DNA from: Zeimonas sp046347945
GTDB lineage: Bacteria; Pseudomonadota; Gammaproteobacteria; Burkholderiales; Burkholderiaceae_E
Direction: 5' to 3'
DNA length: 64,000 nucleotides
NCBI GenBank assembly: GCA_046347945.1
Contig: JAXMFB010000011.1
Coordinates: forward strand, 70,148 to 134,147
Shown piece after piece: positions 45,874 through 56,023 of this stretch; within the stretch, counting starts at the first letter, position 1; each line of letters opens with the position of its first letter. The notes under the pieces are model-generated. The model searched no databases, was not told where the DNA came from, and worked only from the letters and a program-made list of their open reading frames with translations. A program made the position numbers and the translations under genes.

Positions 45874-46704
45874 TCAGGCCTTCTCGGCCGGCGGCATGCC
45901 GCGCAGCAGCCCGATCATCGCGACGAACACCTTCGGCGAGCCCGCCACGACGCGTTCGGAGAACAGGTAGTCGGGCTCGCCGTGGAAGTCCCCGATCAGG
46001 CCCCCGGCCTCGGTGATCAGCAGGCTGCCGGCGGCGACGTCCCACGGCGACAGCCCCATCTCGAAGAAACCGTCGAAGCGGCCGCAGGCGACGTAGGCGA
46101 GATCGAGCGCCGCCGCGCCCGGCCGTCGGATACCGCCGGCGCGTTCGGTCACGCTGCGGAAGATCGCCAGGTACTCCTCGAGCTGGTCGAGCTTGCGGTA
46201 GGGGAAGCCGGTGCCGATCAGCGCCTCGTCGAACTTCTGCCGTTTCGACACGCGGATGCGGCGGTCGTTCAGGAACGCGCCCGCGCCCCGCGAGGCCGTG
46301 AACAGCTCGTCGCGGTTGGGGTCGTAAACCACCGCCTGCGTGACCACGCCGCGCTGCATCAGCGCGATCGAGATCCCGTACTGCGGCAGCCCGTGGATGA
46401 AGTTGGTCGTGCCGTCGAGCGGATCGATGATCCAGATGTGCTCGGCCTGCTCGACCTTGTGCCCGGCGCCCGCGGGCGCGCCCTTCACGAGATGGCCGGA
46501 CTCCTCTGCTAAGATCGTGTGGTCCGGATACGCGGTGAGCAGGGTCTCGATGATCGCCTTTTCCGAGGCGTGGTCGACCTCGGTCACGAAGTCGTTGCGC
46601 TGCTTGCGCGCCACCGCGAGCGTCTCGAGATCGAGACTCGCGCGGTTGATGATCCGGCCGGCGCGTCGCGCCGCCCGGACCGCCACGTTCAGCATCGGAT
46701 GCAT
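45874..46704 (-). CDS. suhB: Inositol-1-monophosphatase, SuhB-like
   Basis: Magnesium-dependent, lithium-sensitive phosphatase; in E. coli SuhB also joins rRNA antitermination complexes. The 276-residue protein has EVDHASEKAIIETL, ILAEESG, the metal motif WIIDPLDGTTNFIHG and SPWDVAAGSLLITEAGG. Start ATG 46704 gives the family N-terminus MHPMLNVAVRAARRAG; the longer frame to 46764 is unlikely. Divergent from trmJ, a common betaproteobacterial arrangement. Confidence 0.95.
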   Translation of the reverse strand: MHPMLNVAVRAARRAGRIINRASLDLETLAVARKQRNDFVTEVDHASEKAIIETLLTAYPDHTILAEESGHLVKGAPAGAGHKVEQAEHIWIIDPLDGTTNFIHGLPQYGISIALMQRGVVTQAVVYDPNRDELFTASRGAGAFLNDRRIRVSKRQKFDEALIGTGFPYRKLDQLEEYLAIFRSVTERAGGIRRPGAAALDLAYVACGRFDGFFEMGLSPWDVAAGSLLITEAGGLIGDFHGEPDYLFSERVVAGSPKVFVAMIGLLRGMPPAEKA

Positions 46705-46808
46705 GGGCGATCGGGCCTGTATTGACTGAACAGAACCCGTCATTCTAAGGGATCGCCCTGACAAGCCTTCATCGCCCTGCGCCGGCGTGGTTCGACCGCG
46801 TCGAATTC

Positions 46809-47588
46809 GTGCTGGTCGGCACCAGCCATCCCGGCAACGTCGGCGCGGCCGCGCGCGCGATGCGCGCGAGGGGGTTGCGCCGGCGGGGGGGCTCGCGTCG
46901 CCCCGCGATCCGCAGGTTTGCAGCCACCCCCGAAGCGATCGCGCGCGCCAGCCGTACCGACGACGTGCTGGCGACCGCGCGTGTCGTGCCCTCGCTGTCG
47001 CAGGCGCTGGCCGACAGCACGCTGGCGATTGCAGTCAGTGCCGAGACACGCGAGTTCGGTCCGCCCGCGCAGGATCCGCAAGCGTGCGTGCGCGTCGCGC
47101 GCGACGAACTCGCCGCCCATCCGTCGCACCGGGTGTCGTTCGTGTTCGGCGCCGAGCGCACCGGCCTGTCGATCGACGAGGTAGGCCTGTGCCAGGCGCT
47201 GTGCACGATTCCTGGCGAGGACGACTATCAATCGCTGAACCTCGCGCAGGCGGTGCAGGTCGTGGCCTGGTGCCTGCGCGCGCAGGCGGCGGAGCCTCAG
47301 GGGGCGCAACGGCAGCCCGCGCGGCCGGGCGACGCGGTGTCCGCATCGGAGGCGCTCGAACCGGGCGCGGCCGCGCCGCGCCACGCGACGCAGGCCCAGG
47401 TCGAGGCGCTGTTCGAGCATCTCGAGCGCGTGCTGGTGGGCATCGGGTTCCTCGACCCGCGCCACCCGAAGAAGCTGATGCCGCGGCTGCGCCGGCTGTT
47501 TTCGCGCGCCCGGCTCGAAGACGAGGAAGTCGCGATCCTGCGCGGCGTCTGCACCCGGATCGAGAAGCACGCCAGGACCCCGCGATGA
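46809..47588 (+). CDS. trmJ: tRNA (cytidine/uridine-2'-O-)-methyltransferase TrmJ (internal frame disturbance)
   Basis: SPOUT methyltransferase that modifies position 32 of tRNAs. Visible: VLVGTSHPGNVGAAARAM, VSFVFGAERTGLSIDE (knotted SAM site) and IPGEDDYQSLNLAQAVQVV, then a C-terminal domain. Between about 46875 and 46920 the frame gives RRRGGSRRPAIRRFAAT where the family has L-x-L-x-x-P-R. A neighbouring frame supplies LASPRDPQV, so two compensating indels flank a 7-G run (46885-46891). The conserved residues upstream (WFDRVEF) suggest that the true start is before GTG 46809, perhaps a non-ATG codon. The stop overlaps prpF (ATGA). Confidence 0.85.
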   Translation: MLVGTSHPGNVGAAARAMRARGLRRRGGSRRPAIRRFAATPEAIARASRTDDVLATARVVPSLSQALADSTLAIAVSAETREFGPPAQDPQACVRVARDELAAHPSHRVSFVFGAERTGLSIDEVGLCQALCTIPGEDDYQSLNLAQAVQVVAWCLRAQAAEPQGAQRQPARPGDAVSASEALEPGAAAPRHATQAQVEALFEHLERVLVGIGFLDPRHPKKLMPRLRRLFSRARLEDEEVAILRGVCTRIEKHARTPR

Positions 47589-48778
47589 ACCTGCGACGCA
47601 TCCCCGCCGTCTACATGCGCGGCGGCACCAGCAAGGGCGTGTTCTTCCACGTTCGCGACCTGCCGCGCTCGATGCGCGAGCGCGACGCGCTGCTGCTGCG
47701 CGTGATCGGAAGCCCCGACCCCTACGGCAAGCACACCGACGGCATGGGCGGGGCCACGTCGAGTACCAGCAAGGTGGTGCTGGTCGCGCCTTCGACCCGC
47801 GACGGCTGCGACGTCGATTTCCTGTTCGGCGCCGTGTCGATCGGCGAGCCGCTGATCGACTGGTCGGGCAACTGCGGCAACCTGTCGGCGGCGGTCGGCC
47901 CGTTCGCGCTCGCCGAAGGGCTGGTCGCGCCGGTCGACGGCCTCACCCGGGTGCGCATCTGGCAGCAGAACATCGGCCAGCGCATCGACGCCTTCGTGCC
48001 GGTGCGCCATGGCGAGGTGCTCGAGGACGGCGCGTTCATGGAGGACGGCGTGCCATTCCCCGGCGCCGAGATCCGCCTGGAGTTCCTCGAACCGCAGCCT
48101 GGGGCGCGCGGCGACGCGACGGGCGCCGAGGCGCTGCCGCTGCTGCCTACCGGGTCGCCGCAGGACGAGCTCGCCGTGCCTGGCCTGGGCCGGATCCGCG
48201 CGACGATGATCACGGCCGGCAATCCGACCGTGTTCGTGCGCGCCGACGCGCTGGGCCTCACCGGCCGCGAGCTGCCCGACGAGGTCAATCGTCAGCGCAA
48301 GCTGCTCGCGCAGCTCGAGGCGATCCGCACTGCGGCCGCGGTGCGCATGAGCCTGGCCGACAGCGTGGAGTTCGCCACCGCGTTCCGGCCGGCCACCCCC
48401 AAGGTCGCGTGGGTGGCCCGACCGGCAGGCTACCGGAGCAGCGCCGGCGTCGACATCGGTGCCGACCGCATCGACCTGCTGGCGCGGATCATGTCGATGG
48501 GCAAGCTGCACCACGCGTTCACCGGCACCGGATCGATCGCGCTGGCGGCGGCCGCGGCGCTGCCCGGCACCGTGGTCGGCGAGATCGCCCGGACGCTGCC
48601 CGGGGTGCCGACCCGGATCGGCCACGTCTCCGGTGTGCTGGCAGTGGGCGCCGAGGTGTCGTCCGGGCCCTCCGGCTGGCGCTTCGACAAGGCCGTGCTG
48701 TCGCGCAGCGCGCGCCGCCTGATGAGCGGCTGGGTGCACTTGCCCGCGTCGGCGGCAGGACCGCCGCAAACCGCTTAA
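47585..48778 (+). CDS. prpF: PrpF-like 2-methylaconitate isomerase
   Basis: Isomerase of the diaminopimelate-epimerase fold used in the 2-methylcitrate cycle. The 397-residue protein begins IPAVYMRGGTSKGVFFHVRDLP, the typical PrpF start, with SPDPYGKHTDGMGGATSSTSKV, the catalytic segment DWSGNCGNLSAAVG and ITAGNPTVFV. No other methylcitrate genes adjoin; it is coupled to trmJ instead, so other isomerase substrates (for example 4-oxalomesaconate) are possible. Confidence 0.88.
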   Translation: MNLRRIPAVYMRGGTSKGVFFHVRDLPRSMRERDALLLRVIGSPDPYGKHTDGMGGATSSTSKVVLVAPSTRDGCDVDFLFGAVSIGEPLIDWSGNCGNLSAAVGPFALAEGLVAPVDGLTRVRIWQQNIGQRIDAFVPVRHGEVLEDGAFMEDGVPFPGAEIRLEFLEPQPGARGDATGAEALPLLPTGSPQDELAVPGLGRIRATMITAGNPTVFVRADALGLTGRELPDEVNRQRKLLAQLEAIRTAAAVRMSLADSVEFATAFRPATPKVAWVARPAGYRSSAGVDIGADRIDLLARIMSMGKLHHAFTGTGSIALAAAAALPGTVVGEIARTLPGVPTRIGHVSGVLAVGAEVSSGPSGWRFDKAVLSRSARRLMSGWVHLPASAAGPPQTA

Positions 48779-48813
48779 ACTGGATCGGTCCATCGACTTT
48801 CGGAGAAGTCCAG

Positions 48814-49557
48814 ATGTTCGAGCGCCTGCGGGAGGACGTCGCCACCGTGCTGGAGAAGGATCCGGCCGCGCGCTCCACGCTCGAGGTGCTGCTGTGCTAC
48901 CCCGGGGTTCACGCGCTGGTGCTGCACCGGATTGCGCACGGTCTGTGGGGCTCGGGGCTGCGCACGCTGGCGCGGGCGGTCTCGCAATTCGGGCGCCTGC
49001 TCACCGGCATCGAGATCCACCCCGGCGCGACCATGGGCCGGCGGGTGTTCATCGACCACGGCATGGGCGTCGTCATCGGCGAGACCGCCGAGGTCGGCGA
49101 CGACTGCACGATCTACCAGGGGGTCACGCTCGGCGGCGTTTCGCTCGAGCGTGGCAAGCGCCATCCGACGCTGGAAAAGGGCGTCGTGGTCGGCGCCGGC
49201 GCGAAAGTGCTCGGGCCGTTCACGGTCGGGGCGGGCGCGCGGATCGGCTCGAACTCGGTGCTGGTCAAGGCGGTGCCGGCCGGCGCGACCGCGGTGGGCA
49301 TCCCTGCGCGGGTCATCGTCGAGGACGCCGACCAGCGCCGCGAGGCGCAGGCGCAGAAGATGGGGTTCTCCGCCTACGCGATCACCCAGGGGGGCGACGA
49401 TCCGTTGTCGCTCGCGCTGCACCGGCTGATCGACCACGTCGCCGAGCAGGATCGCACGATCGAGCAGCTGCAGGCGGCCCTGGCTCGCCTCGGCGGCGAG
49501 GTCACGGAATCGTGCGAGCCGCTCGACGCGCCGGCGCTGAACAGGATGGTCGAGTGA
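48814..49557 (+). CDS. cysE: Serine O-acetyltransferase
   Basis: Acetylates serine for cysteine synthesis. The 247-residue left-handed beta-helix enzyme shows PGVHALVLHRIAHGLW, IEIHPGATMGRRVFIDHG, IGETAEVGDDCTIYQGVTLGG and VGAGAKVLGP. It lacks the long N-terminal helix bundle of E. coli CysE and has instead a C-terminal coiled tail (about 185-230), the betaproteobacterial and cyanobacterial short form. It is 35 bases behind prpF. Confidence 0.94.
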   Translation: MFERLREDVATVLEKDPAARSTLEVLLCYPGVHALVLHRIAHGLWGSGLRTLARAVSQFGRLLTGIEIHPGATMGRRVFIDHGMGVVIGETAEVGDDCTIYQGVTLGGVSLERGKRHPTLEKGVVVGAGAKVLGPFTVGAGARIGSNSVLVKAVPAGATAVGIPARVIVEDADQRREAQAQKMGFSAYAITQGGDDPLSLALHRLIDHVAEQDRTIEQLQAALARLGGEVTESCEPLDAPALNRMVE

Positions 49558-49608
49558 GGGCCGCGGGCGCCGGCCTCGGCATGGTCGAGCGAGGGCGGTA
49601 GGCCGGCC

Positions 49609-50439
49609 TTACGGACCGATCGAACCCTGGGTCGGGTAGCCGATCGGCGACCACCCCGACGCGTCCACGCGCAGGAATCCGCCGCGAGACGGCCCGTCGC
49701 TTCCGGCATGCCAGTCGGGCAGCACCCAGCGACGTGCCGGCGCGCCGTCGAGCGTCCACCGATGGCAGGCCGGGCGGTGCGTGTGGCCGTGCACCATCGT
49801 GCGTACGCCGGCGCTGCGCATCGCCGCGTCGATGGCCGCGAGGGCGACGTCGCCCGGGTCGGCGTCGCCCATCGCCCGCGCCGCCTGCACGCGGCGGCTT
49901 TCGCCGCGCAATTCGCGGGCGATGCGCAGCCGCTCGTCGAGCGGGCGAGCCAGGAAGTCGCGCTGCCAGCCGTCGCTGCGCGCCAGTGCGCGCGCCCGCT
50001 GGTAGTCGACGTCGTCGGCGCACAGCGCGTCGCCGTGGGCGAGCAGCACGGGCTCGCCGAACAGCGTGACCGTGCACGGGTCGTCGATGAGCGTCGCGCC
50101 GCTGCGCTCGCCGAACGTGCGCACCGGGCGCGTCGCCGCCTCGGGCGGGAACGCCACGTCGAGCAGGAAGTCGCGGTTGCCGCGCATCGCGTACACCCGC
50201 GTGCCGGCGGCGGCGAGTGCGGCGAGGCGCTCGATCAGCACCTGCGCGACCGCGTCGGGCTGGTCGTCGCCGACCCAGGCTTCGAACAGGTCGCCGAGCA
50301 GAAACAGGTGGCTGGCCGTGCGCGCCTGCGCGTCGAGGCGCTCGACGAAGCGGGTGGCGGTGCGCGGGTCGTGGTCGCCCAGGTGCATGTCGGAGCAGAA
50401 CAGCGCGACCTCGCGCGCCGTCCGCCCGACCTCGATCAC
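49609..50439 (-). CDS. lpxH: UDP-2,3-diacylglucosamine diphosphatase
   Basis: Cleaves UDP-diacylglucosamine to lipid X in lipid A synthesis, at the inner face of the membrane. The 276-residue metallophosphoesterase shows FCSDMHLGDHDP, LLGDLFEAWVGDD, MRGNRDFLL, LAHGDALCADD and VHGHTHRP, all LpxH motifs. The GTG start overlaps the stop of the cyclophilin gene (GTGA), so both are translated from one message. About 30 residues longer than E. coli LpxH, mostly at the C-terminus. Confidence 0.95.
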   Translation of the reverse strand: MIEVGRTAREVALFCSDMHLGDHDPRTATRFVERLDAQARTASHLFLLGDLFEAWVGDDQPDAVAQVLIERLAALAAAGTRVYAMRGNRDFLLDVAFPPEAATRPVRTFGERSGATLIDDPCTVTLFGEPVLLAHGDALCADDVDYQRARALARSDGWQRDFLARPLDERLRIARELRGESRRVQAARAMGDADPGDVALAAIDAAMRSAGVRTMVHGHTHRPACHRWTLDGAPARRWVLPDWHAGSDGPSRGGFLRVDASGWSPIGYPTQGSIGP

Positions 50440-51035
50440 TTGCCGCCGCCGACGACGGCCATCGAGTCGATCACGACGGCGTCCGCCGGCACGTCCTGGT
50501 ACGGGCCGACCGATGTCGTGCGCACCTTGCGGATCGCATTGACCACGTCCATGCCGCTCACCACCTTGCCGAACACCGCATAGCCGTGGCCGTCCGGGTT
50601 CGGGTGGTTCAGGTTGACGTTGTCGACCACGTTGACGAAGAACTGGCTGGTCGCCGAGTTCGGGTCGCCGGTGCGCGCCATTGCCACCCAGCCGATGTCG
50701 TTCTTCAGGCCGTTCTTCGACTCGATCGCGATCGGCGCGCGGGTGGCCTTCGGGCGCAGCTGGCCCTTGTACAGCTCGGCGGTGAAGCCGCCGCCCTGGA
50801 TCATGAAGCTGCCGATCACCCGGTGGAAGATCGTGCCGCTGTAGAAGCCGTCGTTCACGTACTGCAGGAAGTTGGCCACGCTCGCCGGTGCCTTGTCCGG
50901 GTACAGCTCGATGACGAACTCGCCCATCGAGGTCTTCACCAGCACCTGCGGGTTGGGTGCGGCGCTGGCGCCGTCGGGAACGGCGGACAGGGCGACGACG
51001 AGTGCGCCGATCAGCGGCAGTTTCTTCAGCATCAT
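50436..51035 (-). CDS. Periplasmic peptidyl-prolyl isomerase (cyclophilin)
   Basis: A 199-residue cyclophilin with a signal peptide (MLKKLPLIGALVVALSA to about residue 25, ASAAPNPQ). Active-site region FYSGTIFHRVIGSFMIQGG (Arg-Phe-Gln set), then SATSQFFVNVVDN and YAVFGKVVSGMDVV. It therefore corresponds to PpiA, acting on periplasmic or outer-membrane proteins. It is coupled to lpxH by GTGA and preceded by the TPR gene 33 bases away. Confidence 0.93.
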   Translation of the reverse strand: MMLKKLPLIGALVVALSAVPDGASAAPNPQVLVKTSMGEFVIELYPDKAPASVANFLQYVNDGFYSGTIFHRVIGSFMIQGGGFTAELYKGQLRPKATRAPIAIESKNGLKNDIGWVAMARTGDPNSATSQFFVNVVDNVNLNHPNPDGHGYAVFGKVVSGMDVVNAIRKVRTTSVGPYQDVPADAVVIDSMAVVGGGK

Positions 51036-51068
51036 GGGCTCCGTTGAGGTCGTGAAGAGGGGCGCTGC

Positions 51069-51803
51069 TCAGCGTGCCGTGGCCGGCGCCTGCGCAGGAC
51101 GGGGTTCGGGCGGCCGCACGTTGGCCGGTCGGCTTCCAGCGGGCGATACCTTCGAGATCAGCTCGCGGGCCAGCGCGAGCTTCTCGCGTGCCGCGCGGCT
51201 GGTCGCGTCGGCCCTCGTGGCGCGCTCGTAGGCGCGCTCGGCCAATCGCAGGTGGATGTCGCCGAGGTTCTCGTGCGCCAGTGCGTACGAGGGCAGCGCC
51301 CGCACTGCGTCGTCGAGCGCCGCGCGCGCACGGTCGAGCTCGCCGCGCGCCGCGTACAACACGGCCAGGTTGTTGTGCGGCTCGGGCAGTTCGGGGAACT
51401 CCTGCGTGAGCGCCTCGAAGGCGGCGATCGCCTCGTCGATGCGGCCCATGTCGGTGAGCACGACGCCGCGCTGGAAGCGAAGCTGCGCGTCGCCCGGCGA
51501 CGCCTTCAGGCCGGCGTCGATCGCCGCCAGCGCCTCGTCGTTGCGGCGCTCGGCGAAGAGCTTGCGCGCGGATTCGAGCGCGGCCGTCGCCGCGCGCGGA
51601 TCGCTCGCGGGCGCGGCCGCGGGGGCAGCGACGGGCGTGGCTGCGGGGGCAGCGGCGGCGGGGCCAGTGGTGGGGGCTGCGGCGGGCTCGGTCGCAGGGG
51701 CTGCGGAAGCCGGGGCGGTGGCGTCCTGCGCCGCGGCCGCCGGCGCACCGACGGCGACGGCAACGGCGAACAGCAGGGTCGACGCTGCTATACTCGATCG
51801 CAT
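51069..51803 (-). CDS. Secreted TPR-repeat protein
   Basis: A 244-residue protein with a signal peptide (MRSSIAASTLLFAVAVAVGAPAAAA), an Ala/Pro/Thr-rich linker (about 26-70), and four TPR helices pairs (about 75-190; for example AQLRFQRGVVLTDMGRIDEAIAAF and LPEPHNNLAVLYAARGELDRA). A helical tail and a Pro-rich end follow. A scaffold role in the periplasm is likely; the partner is unknown. It is first in the TPR-cyclophilin-lpxH operon and divergent from cysS. Confidence 0.88.
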   Translation of the reverse strand: MRSSIAASTLLFAVAVAVGAPAAAAQDATAPASAAPATEPAAAPTTGPAAAAPAATPVAAPAAAPASDPRAATAALESARKLFAERRNDEALAAIDAGLKASPGDAQLRFQRGVVLTDMGRIDEAIAAFEALTQEFPELPEPHNNLAVLYAARGELDRARAALDDAVRALPSYALAHENLGDIHLRLAERAYERATRADATSRAAREKLALARELISKVSPAGSRPANVRPPEPRPAQAPATAR

Positions 51804-51893
51804 CCGCGCATTCTAGCCAATCGCGCCTTGCCGGCCGCCGGCCGGCCCGCGCCGAACGGACGCGGCACGCGCCGGGCCGTCCGGCTCCGACCC

Positions 51894-53354
51894 ATGATCC
51901 GACTCTACAACTCGCTCACGCGCAGCAAGGAAGAATTCGTCCCGCTCGAGCCGGGCAAGGTGCGCATGTACGTCTGCGGCATGACGGTCTACGACTGGTG
52001 CCACGTGGGCCACGCGCGCGTGCTGGTGGTGTTCGACATCGTGCAGCGCTGGCTGCGCGCGTCCGGCTACCGCCTCACCTACGTGCGCAACATCACCGAC
52101 ATCGACGACAAGATCATCCGCCGCGCGGTCGAGAACGGCGAGACCATCGCGCAGCTCACCCATCGCTTCATCCAGGCGATGCACCAGGATGCCGACGCGC
52201 TCGGCGTCGAGCGCCCCGACCACGAGCCGCGGGCCACGCAGTACGTGCCGCAGATGCTCGGGCTCATCGACCTGCTCGAGAAGAACGGGCTCGCGTACCG
52301 CGCCGCCGACGGCGATGTCAACTACGCGGTGCGCAAGTTCCCCGGATACGGCCGGCTGTCGGGCAAGTCGCTCGACGACCTGCGCGCCGGCGAGCGCGTC
52401 GCGGTCGACGACGCCAAGCAGGATCCGCTCGACTTCGTGCTGTGGAAGTCGGCCAAGGCCGACGAGCCAGACGAGGCGAAGTGGGAATCGCGCTACGGAT
52501 TCGGCCGTCCCGGGTGGCACATCGAGTGCTCGGCGATGGCCACCAGCCTGCTGGGCAAGACCATCGACATCCACGGGGGGGGCGCCGACCTGCAGTTTCC
52601 GCACCACGAGAACGAGATCGCGCAGAGCGAGGGCGCGCTGAACACGCGCTTCGTGCGTTACTGGATGCACAACGGTTTCGTGCGCGTCGACGACGAGAAG
52701 ATGTCGAAGTCGCTCGGCAACTTCTTCACGATCCGTGAAGTGCTCAGGAAGTTCGACGCCGAGGTGGTGCGGCTGTTCATCCTGCGCGCGCACTACCGCA
52801 GCCCGCTGAACTACTCCGACGCGCACCTCGAAGACGCGCGCCAGGCGCTGCTGCGGCTCTATGGCGCGCTCTCCGACGCGGGCGCGGCGGGCGCGGACGA
52901 CGCATTGCCGATCGACTGGTCCGATCCGCTGGCGGCGCGCTTTCGCGACGCGATGGACGATGACTTCAACACGCCGGTCGCACTGTCGGTGCTGTTCGAC
53001 CTCGCCAGCGAGTTGAACCGCGCGCGCGCGGTCGCGGCGGCCGGGCAGGGCGGGTCGACGCCGGCCGCGCAGGGTGCGGAGATCGAGGCGCGGCTGCGCC
53101 GGCTGGCCGGCCTGCTCGGGCTGCTCGGGCAGGTGCCGTCGGAGGTCAAGCGCAGCGGGTTGCACGGCAGCGACGCCGCGCAGGCGGCGGCCGGCGCCCC
53201 CGACGACGCGGCGATCGAGACGATGATCGCCGCACGCGCCGCGGCCAAGAAGGCGCGCGACTTCCCCACCGCCGACCGGATCCGCGGCGAGCTCACCGCG
53301 CAGGGCATCGTGCTCGAGGACACGCCGTCCGGCACGGTCTGGCGGCGATCGTGA
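51894..53354 (+). CDS. cysS: Cysteinyl-tRNA synthetase
   Basis: Charges tRNA-Cys. The 486-residue class I enzyme begins IRLYNSLTRSKEEFVPL, carries the zinc cysteine and HIGH-like motif in MYVCGMTVYDWCHVGHAR, further zinc ligands in WHIECSAM and HHENEIAQSEG, and KMSKS in DEKMSKSLGN. The divergent TPR gene lies 90 bases away. The ATG at 51894 fits the family N-terminus. Confidence 0.97.
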   Translation: MIRLYNSLTRSKEEFVPLEPGKVRMYVCGMTVYDWCHVGHARVLVVFDIVQRWLRASGYRLTYVRNITDIDDKIIRRAVENGETIAQLTHRFIQAMHQDADALGVERPDHEPRATQYVPQMLGLIDLLEKNGLAYRAADGDVNYAVRKFPGYGRLSGKSLDDLRAGERVAVDDAKQDPLDFVLWKSAKADEPDEAKWESRYGFGRPGWHIECSAMATSLLGKTIDIHGGGADLQFPHHENEIAQSEGALNTRFVRYWMHNGFVRVDDEKMSKSLGNFFTIREVLRKFDAEVVRLFILRAHYRSPLNYSDAHLEDARQALLRLYGALSDAGAAGADDALPIDWSDPLAARFRDAMDDDFNTPVALSVLFDLASELNRARAVAAAGQGGSTPAAQGAEIEARLRRLAGLLGLLGQVPSEVKRSGLHGSDAAQAAAGAPDDAAIETMIAARAAAKKARDFPTADRIRGELTAQGIVLEDTPSGTVWRRS

Positions 53355-53397
53355 ACCGCGCCGTCTCGCGCCGGCCGGGGGGCCTCGTTCGTTTCCC

Positions 53398-54438
53398 ATG
53401 AAACCGTTCTGGGTCCACTCCGGCCTGGCGCTGCTCGACGCGGACGCTTACGGCGGGCTGCAGGTCACCGACGCGTTCCTGCGCGCCTACCTCGAGCGGC
53501 CCGAGCTCGCGCCGATCGACGAGTCGTGCGCGGCCGAGCGCGCCCTGCACGCGGCGCTGGTGGCCGACCCGCGGCGTCCGGTCGCCACCGGCGACGATGG
53601 CGAACTCGCGGCGCTCGCCGATCCGGATGCACGCGAGAACTGGCGGCTGTTCCTGCGCTTTCGCGACCGGCTGCTGGCCGCGCCGAACCTGCAGGCCGCC
53701 TACGTCGCGATCTTCGCCGACGCGCAGCACGCCGGGCGCATCGACGTGCCGCCGCTCTTCGTCGAGCAACTGGCGCAGATCATCGTCCACCACATGCTGG
53801 TCGACAGCGAAGACGGGCTGCTGCTGCGCGTGGCCGAGCTGTGGTTTCGCGAGCAGCGCGTGTCGCTGCTGGAGAACCGGGTCGTGCTCGCCGACCTCGA
53901 GACGGTCGAGGCGCGCGCCGCAGATCCCGGGTTCGGCAACCTGGGCCGCCTGCTCGCGCAGGCCAACGTCAGGACGAAGGCCGGGGGAGACGTCGACCTC
54001 GAAGTGATCGACCGACCGAACGCCGCGAGCTACTTCGGCCGCGACGAGCGCCACGACTTCGCGGTCGAGATCACGCACGGGCGCACCGCCTCGGCGATGT
54101 TCTGCGACCTGGTCCGGCGCTGGATCGGGCACCTGCTGGGCGTGCCGGTGCGCGTGACGACGCTCGCCTCGATCGACGACGCGCGCTGGCGCTGGCACGT
54201 GGGGCTCGACGCACACGCGTCGGTGCTGCTCGACAAGCTGTACCGCGAGGAGGGGCTGACCCCCGAGGAGCACCGGCGCATCCTGCTGCTGGTGCGGCTG
54301 GACTTCGAGCGGCTCGAGGACCAGGATCCGGCCGTGGCCGGCAAGCCGGTCTACCTGGCGCTGGCCGCCGACGAGGCCGGCGTGCTGAGGATGAAGCCGC
54401 AGAACCTGCTGTTCAACCTGCCGTTGCGGGGGCACTGA
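53398..54438 (+). CDS. DUF6352-like conserved protein
   Basis: A 346-residue cytoplasmic protein found, from memory, next to cysS or alkA in betaproteobacteria. No signal or membrane segment. The start MKPFWVHSGLALLDADAYGGLQVTDAFLRAYLERPEL and the end MKPQNLLFNLPLRGH are well formed, and the chain is rich in Leu/Arg/Glu helices. I know of no function. It ends with TGATG overlap on the glycosylase gene, so it may be co-expressed with DNA repair. Confidence 0.8.
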   Translation: MKPFWVHSGLALLDADAYGGLQVTDAFLRAYLERPELAPIDESCAAERALHAALVADPRRPVATGDDGELAALADPDARENWRLFLRFRDRLLAAPNLQAAYVAIFADAQHAGRIDVPPLFVEQLAQIIVHHMLVDSEDGLLLRVAELWFREQRVSLLENRVVLADLETVEARAADPGFGNLGRLLAQANVRTKAGGDVDLEVIDRPNAASYFGRDERHDFAVEITHGRTASAMFCDLVRRWIGHLLGVPVRVTTLASIDDARWRWHVGLDAHASVLLDKLYREEGLTPEEHRRILLLVRLDFERLEDQDPAVAGKPVYLALAADEAGVLRMKPQNLLFNLPLRGH

Positions 54439-55054
54439 TGAAGCCCGACTACTGGGAGGACGCCTGCCGGGCGCTGGCGCGGCGCGACCGGACGATGGGC
54501 CGGATCATCCGCGCCTGCGGCCCGGCGCACCTGGTGTCGCGCGGCGACGCGTTCCAGACGCTGGCGCGCTCGATCGTCGGCCAGCAGATCTCGGTGAAGG
54601 CCGCCCAGTCGGTCTGGGAGCGCTTCGCCGCGAAGGCCGGCGAGGTCGCGCCGGCGCGGGTCGTGCGGATGCGCGCCACCTCGCTGCGCGCCTGCGGGCT
54701 GTCCGGCCGCAAGGCCGAATACCTGAAGGATCTCGCCGCCCGGTTCGTCTCCGGCGAGGTCGATCCGGCGCACTGGCCGGGGGCCGAGGACGAGGCGATC
54801 ATCGAGGAGCTCTGTTGCGTGCGCGGCATAGGGCGCTGGACAGCGGAGATGTTCCTGATATTCAATCTGCTGCGCCCCGACGTTTATCCGGTCGACGACA
54901 TCGGCCTGCTGCGGGGCATCGGAACCAATTATCGGGACGGACAGAAGGTCTCGCGAGACGAGGCCCGCGCGATCGGGGAGGCCTGGCGGCCGTGGCGAAC
55001 CGTCGCCACCTGGTACCTGTGGCGCAGCCTCGATCCGTTGCCGGTGGAGTACTG

Positions 55055-55055
<1 letters not shown>
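54438..55055 (+). CDS. DNA-3-methyladenine glycosylase, AlkA-like
   Basis: A 205-residue helix-hairpin-helix glycosylase that removes alkylated bases. LARSIVGQQISVKAAQSVWERF opens the domain, the hairpin is ELCCVRGIGRWTAEMFLIF and the catalytic Asp is in YPVDDIGLLRGIG. It lacks the AlkA N-terminal domain, so it is the short Mag1/AlkA-II type. TGATG overlaps occur on both sides (DUF6352-like gene and accA). Confidence 0.92.
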
Positions 55056-56023
<968 letters not shown>

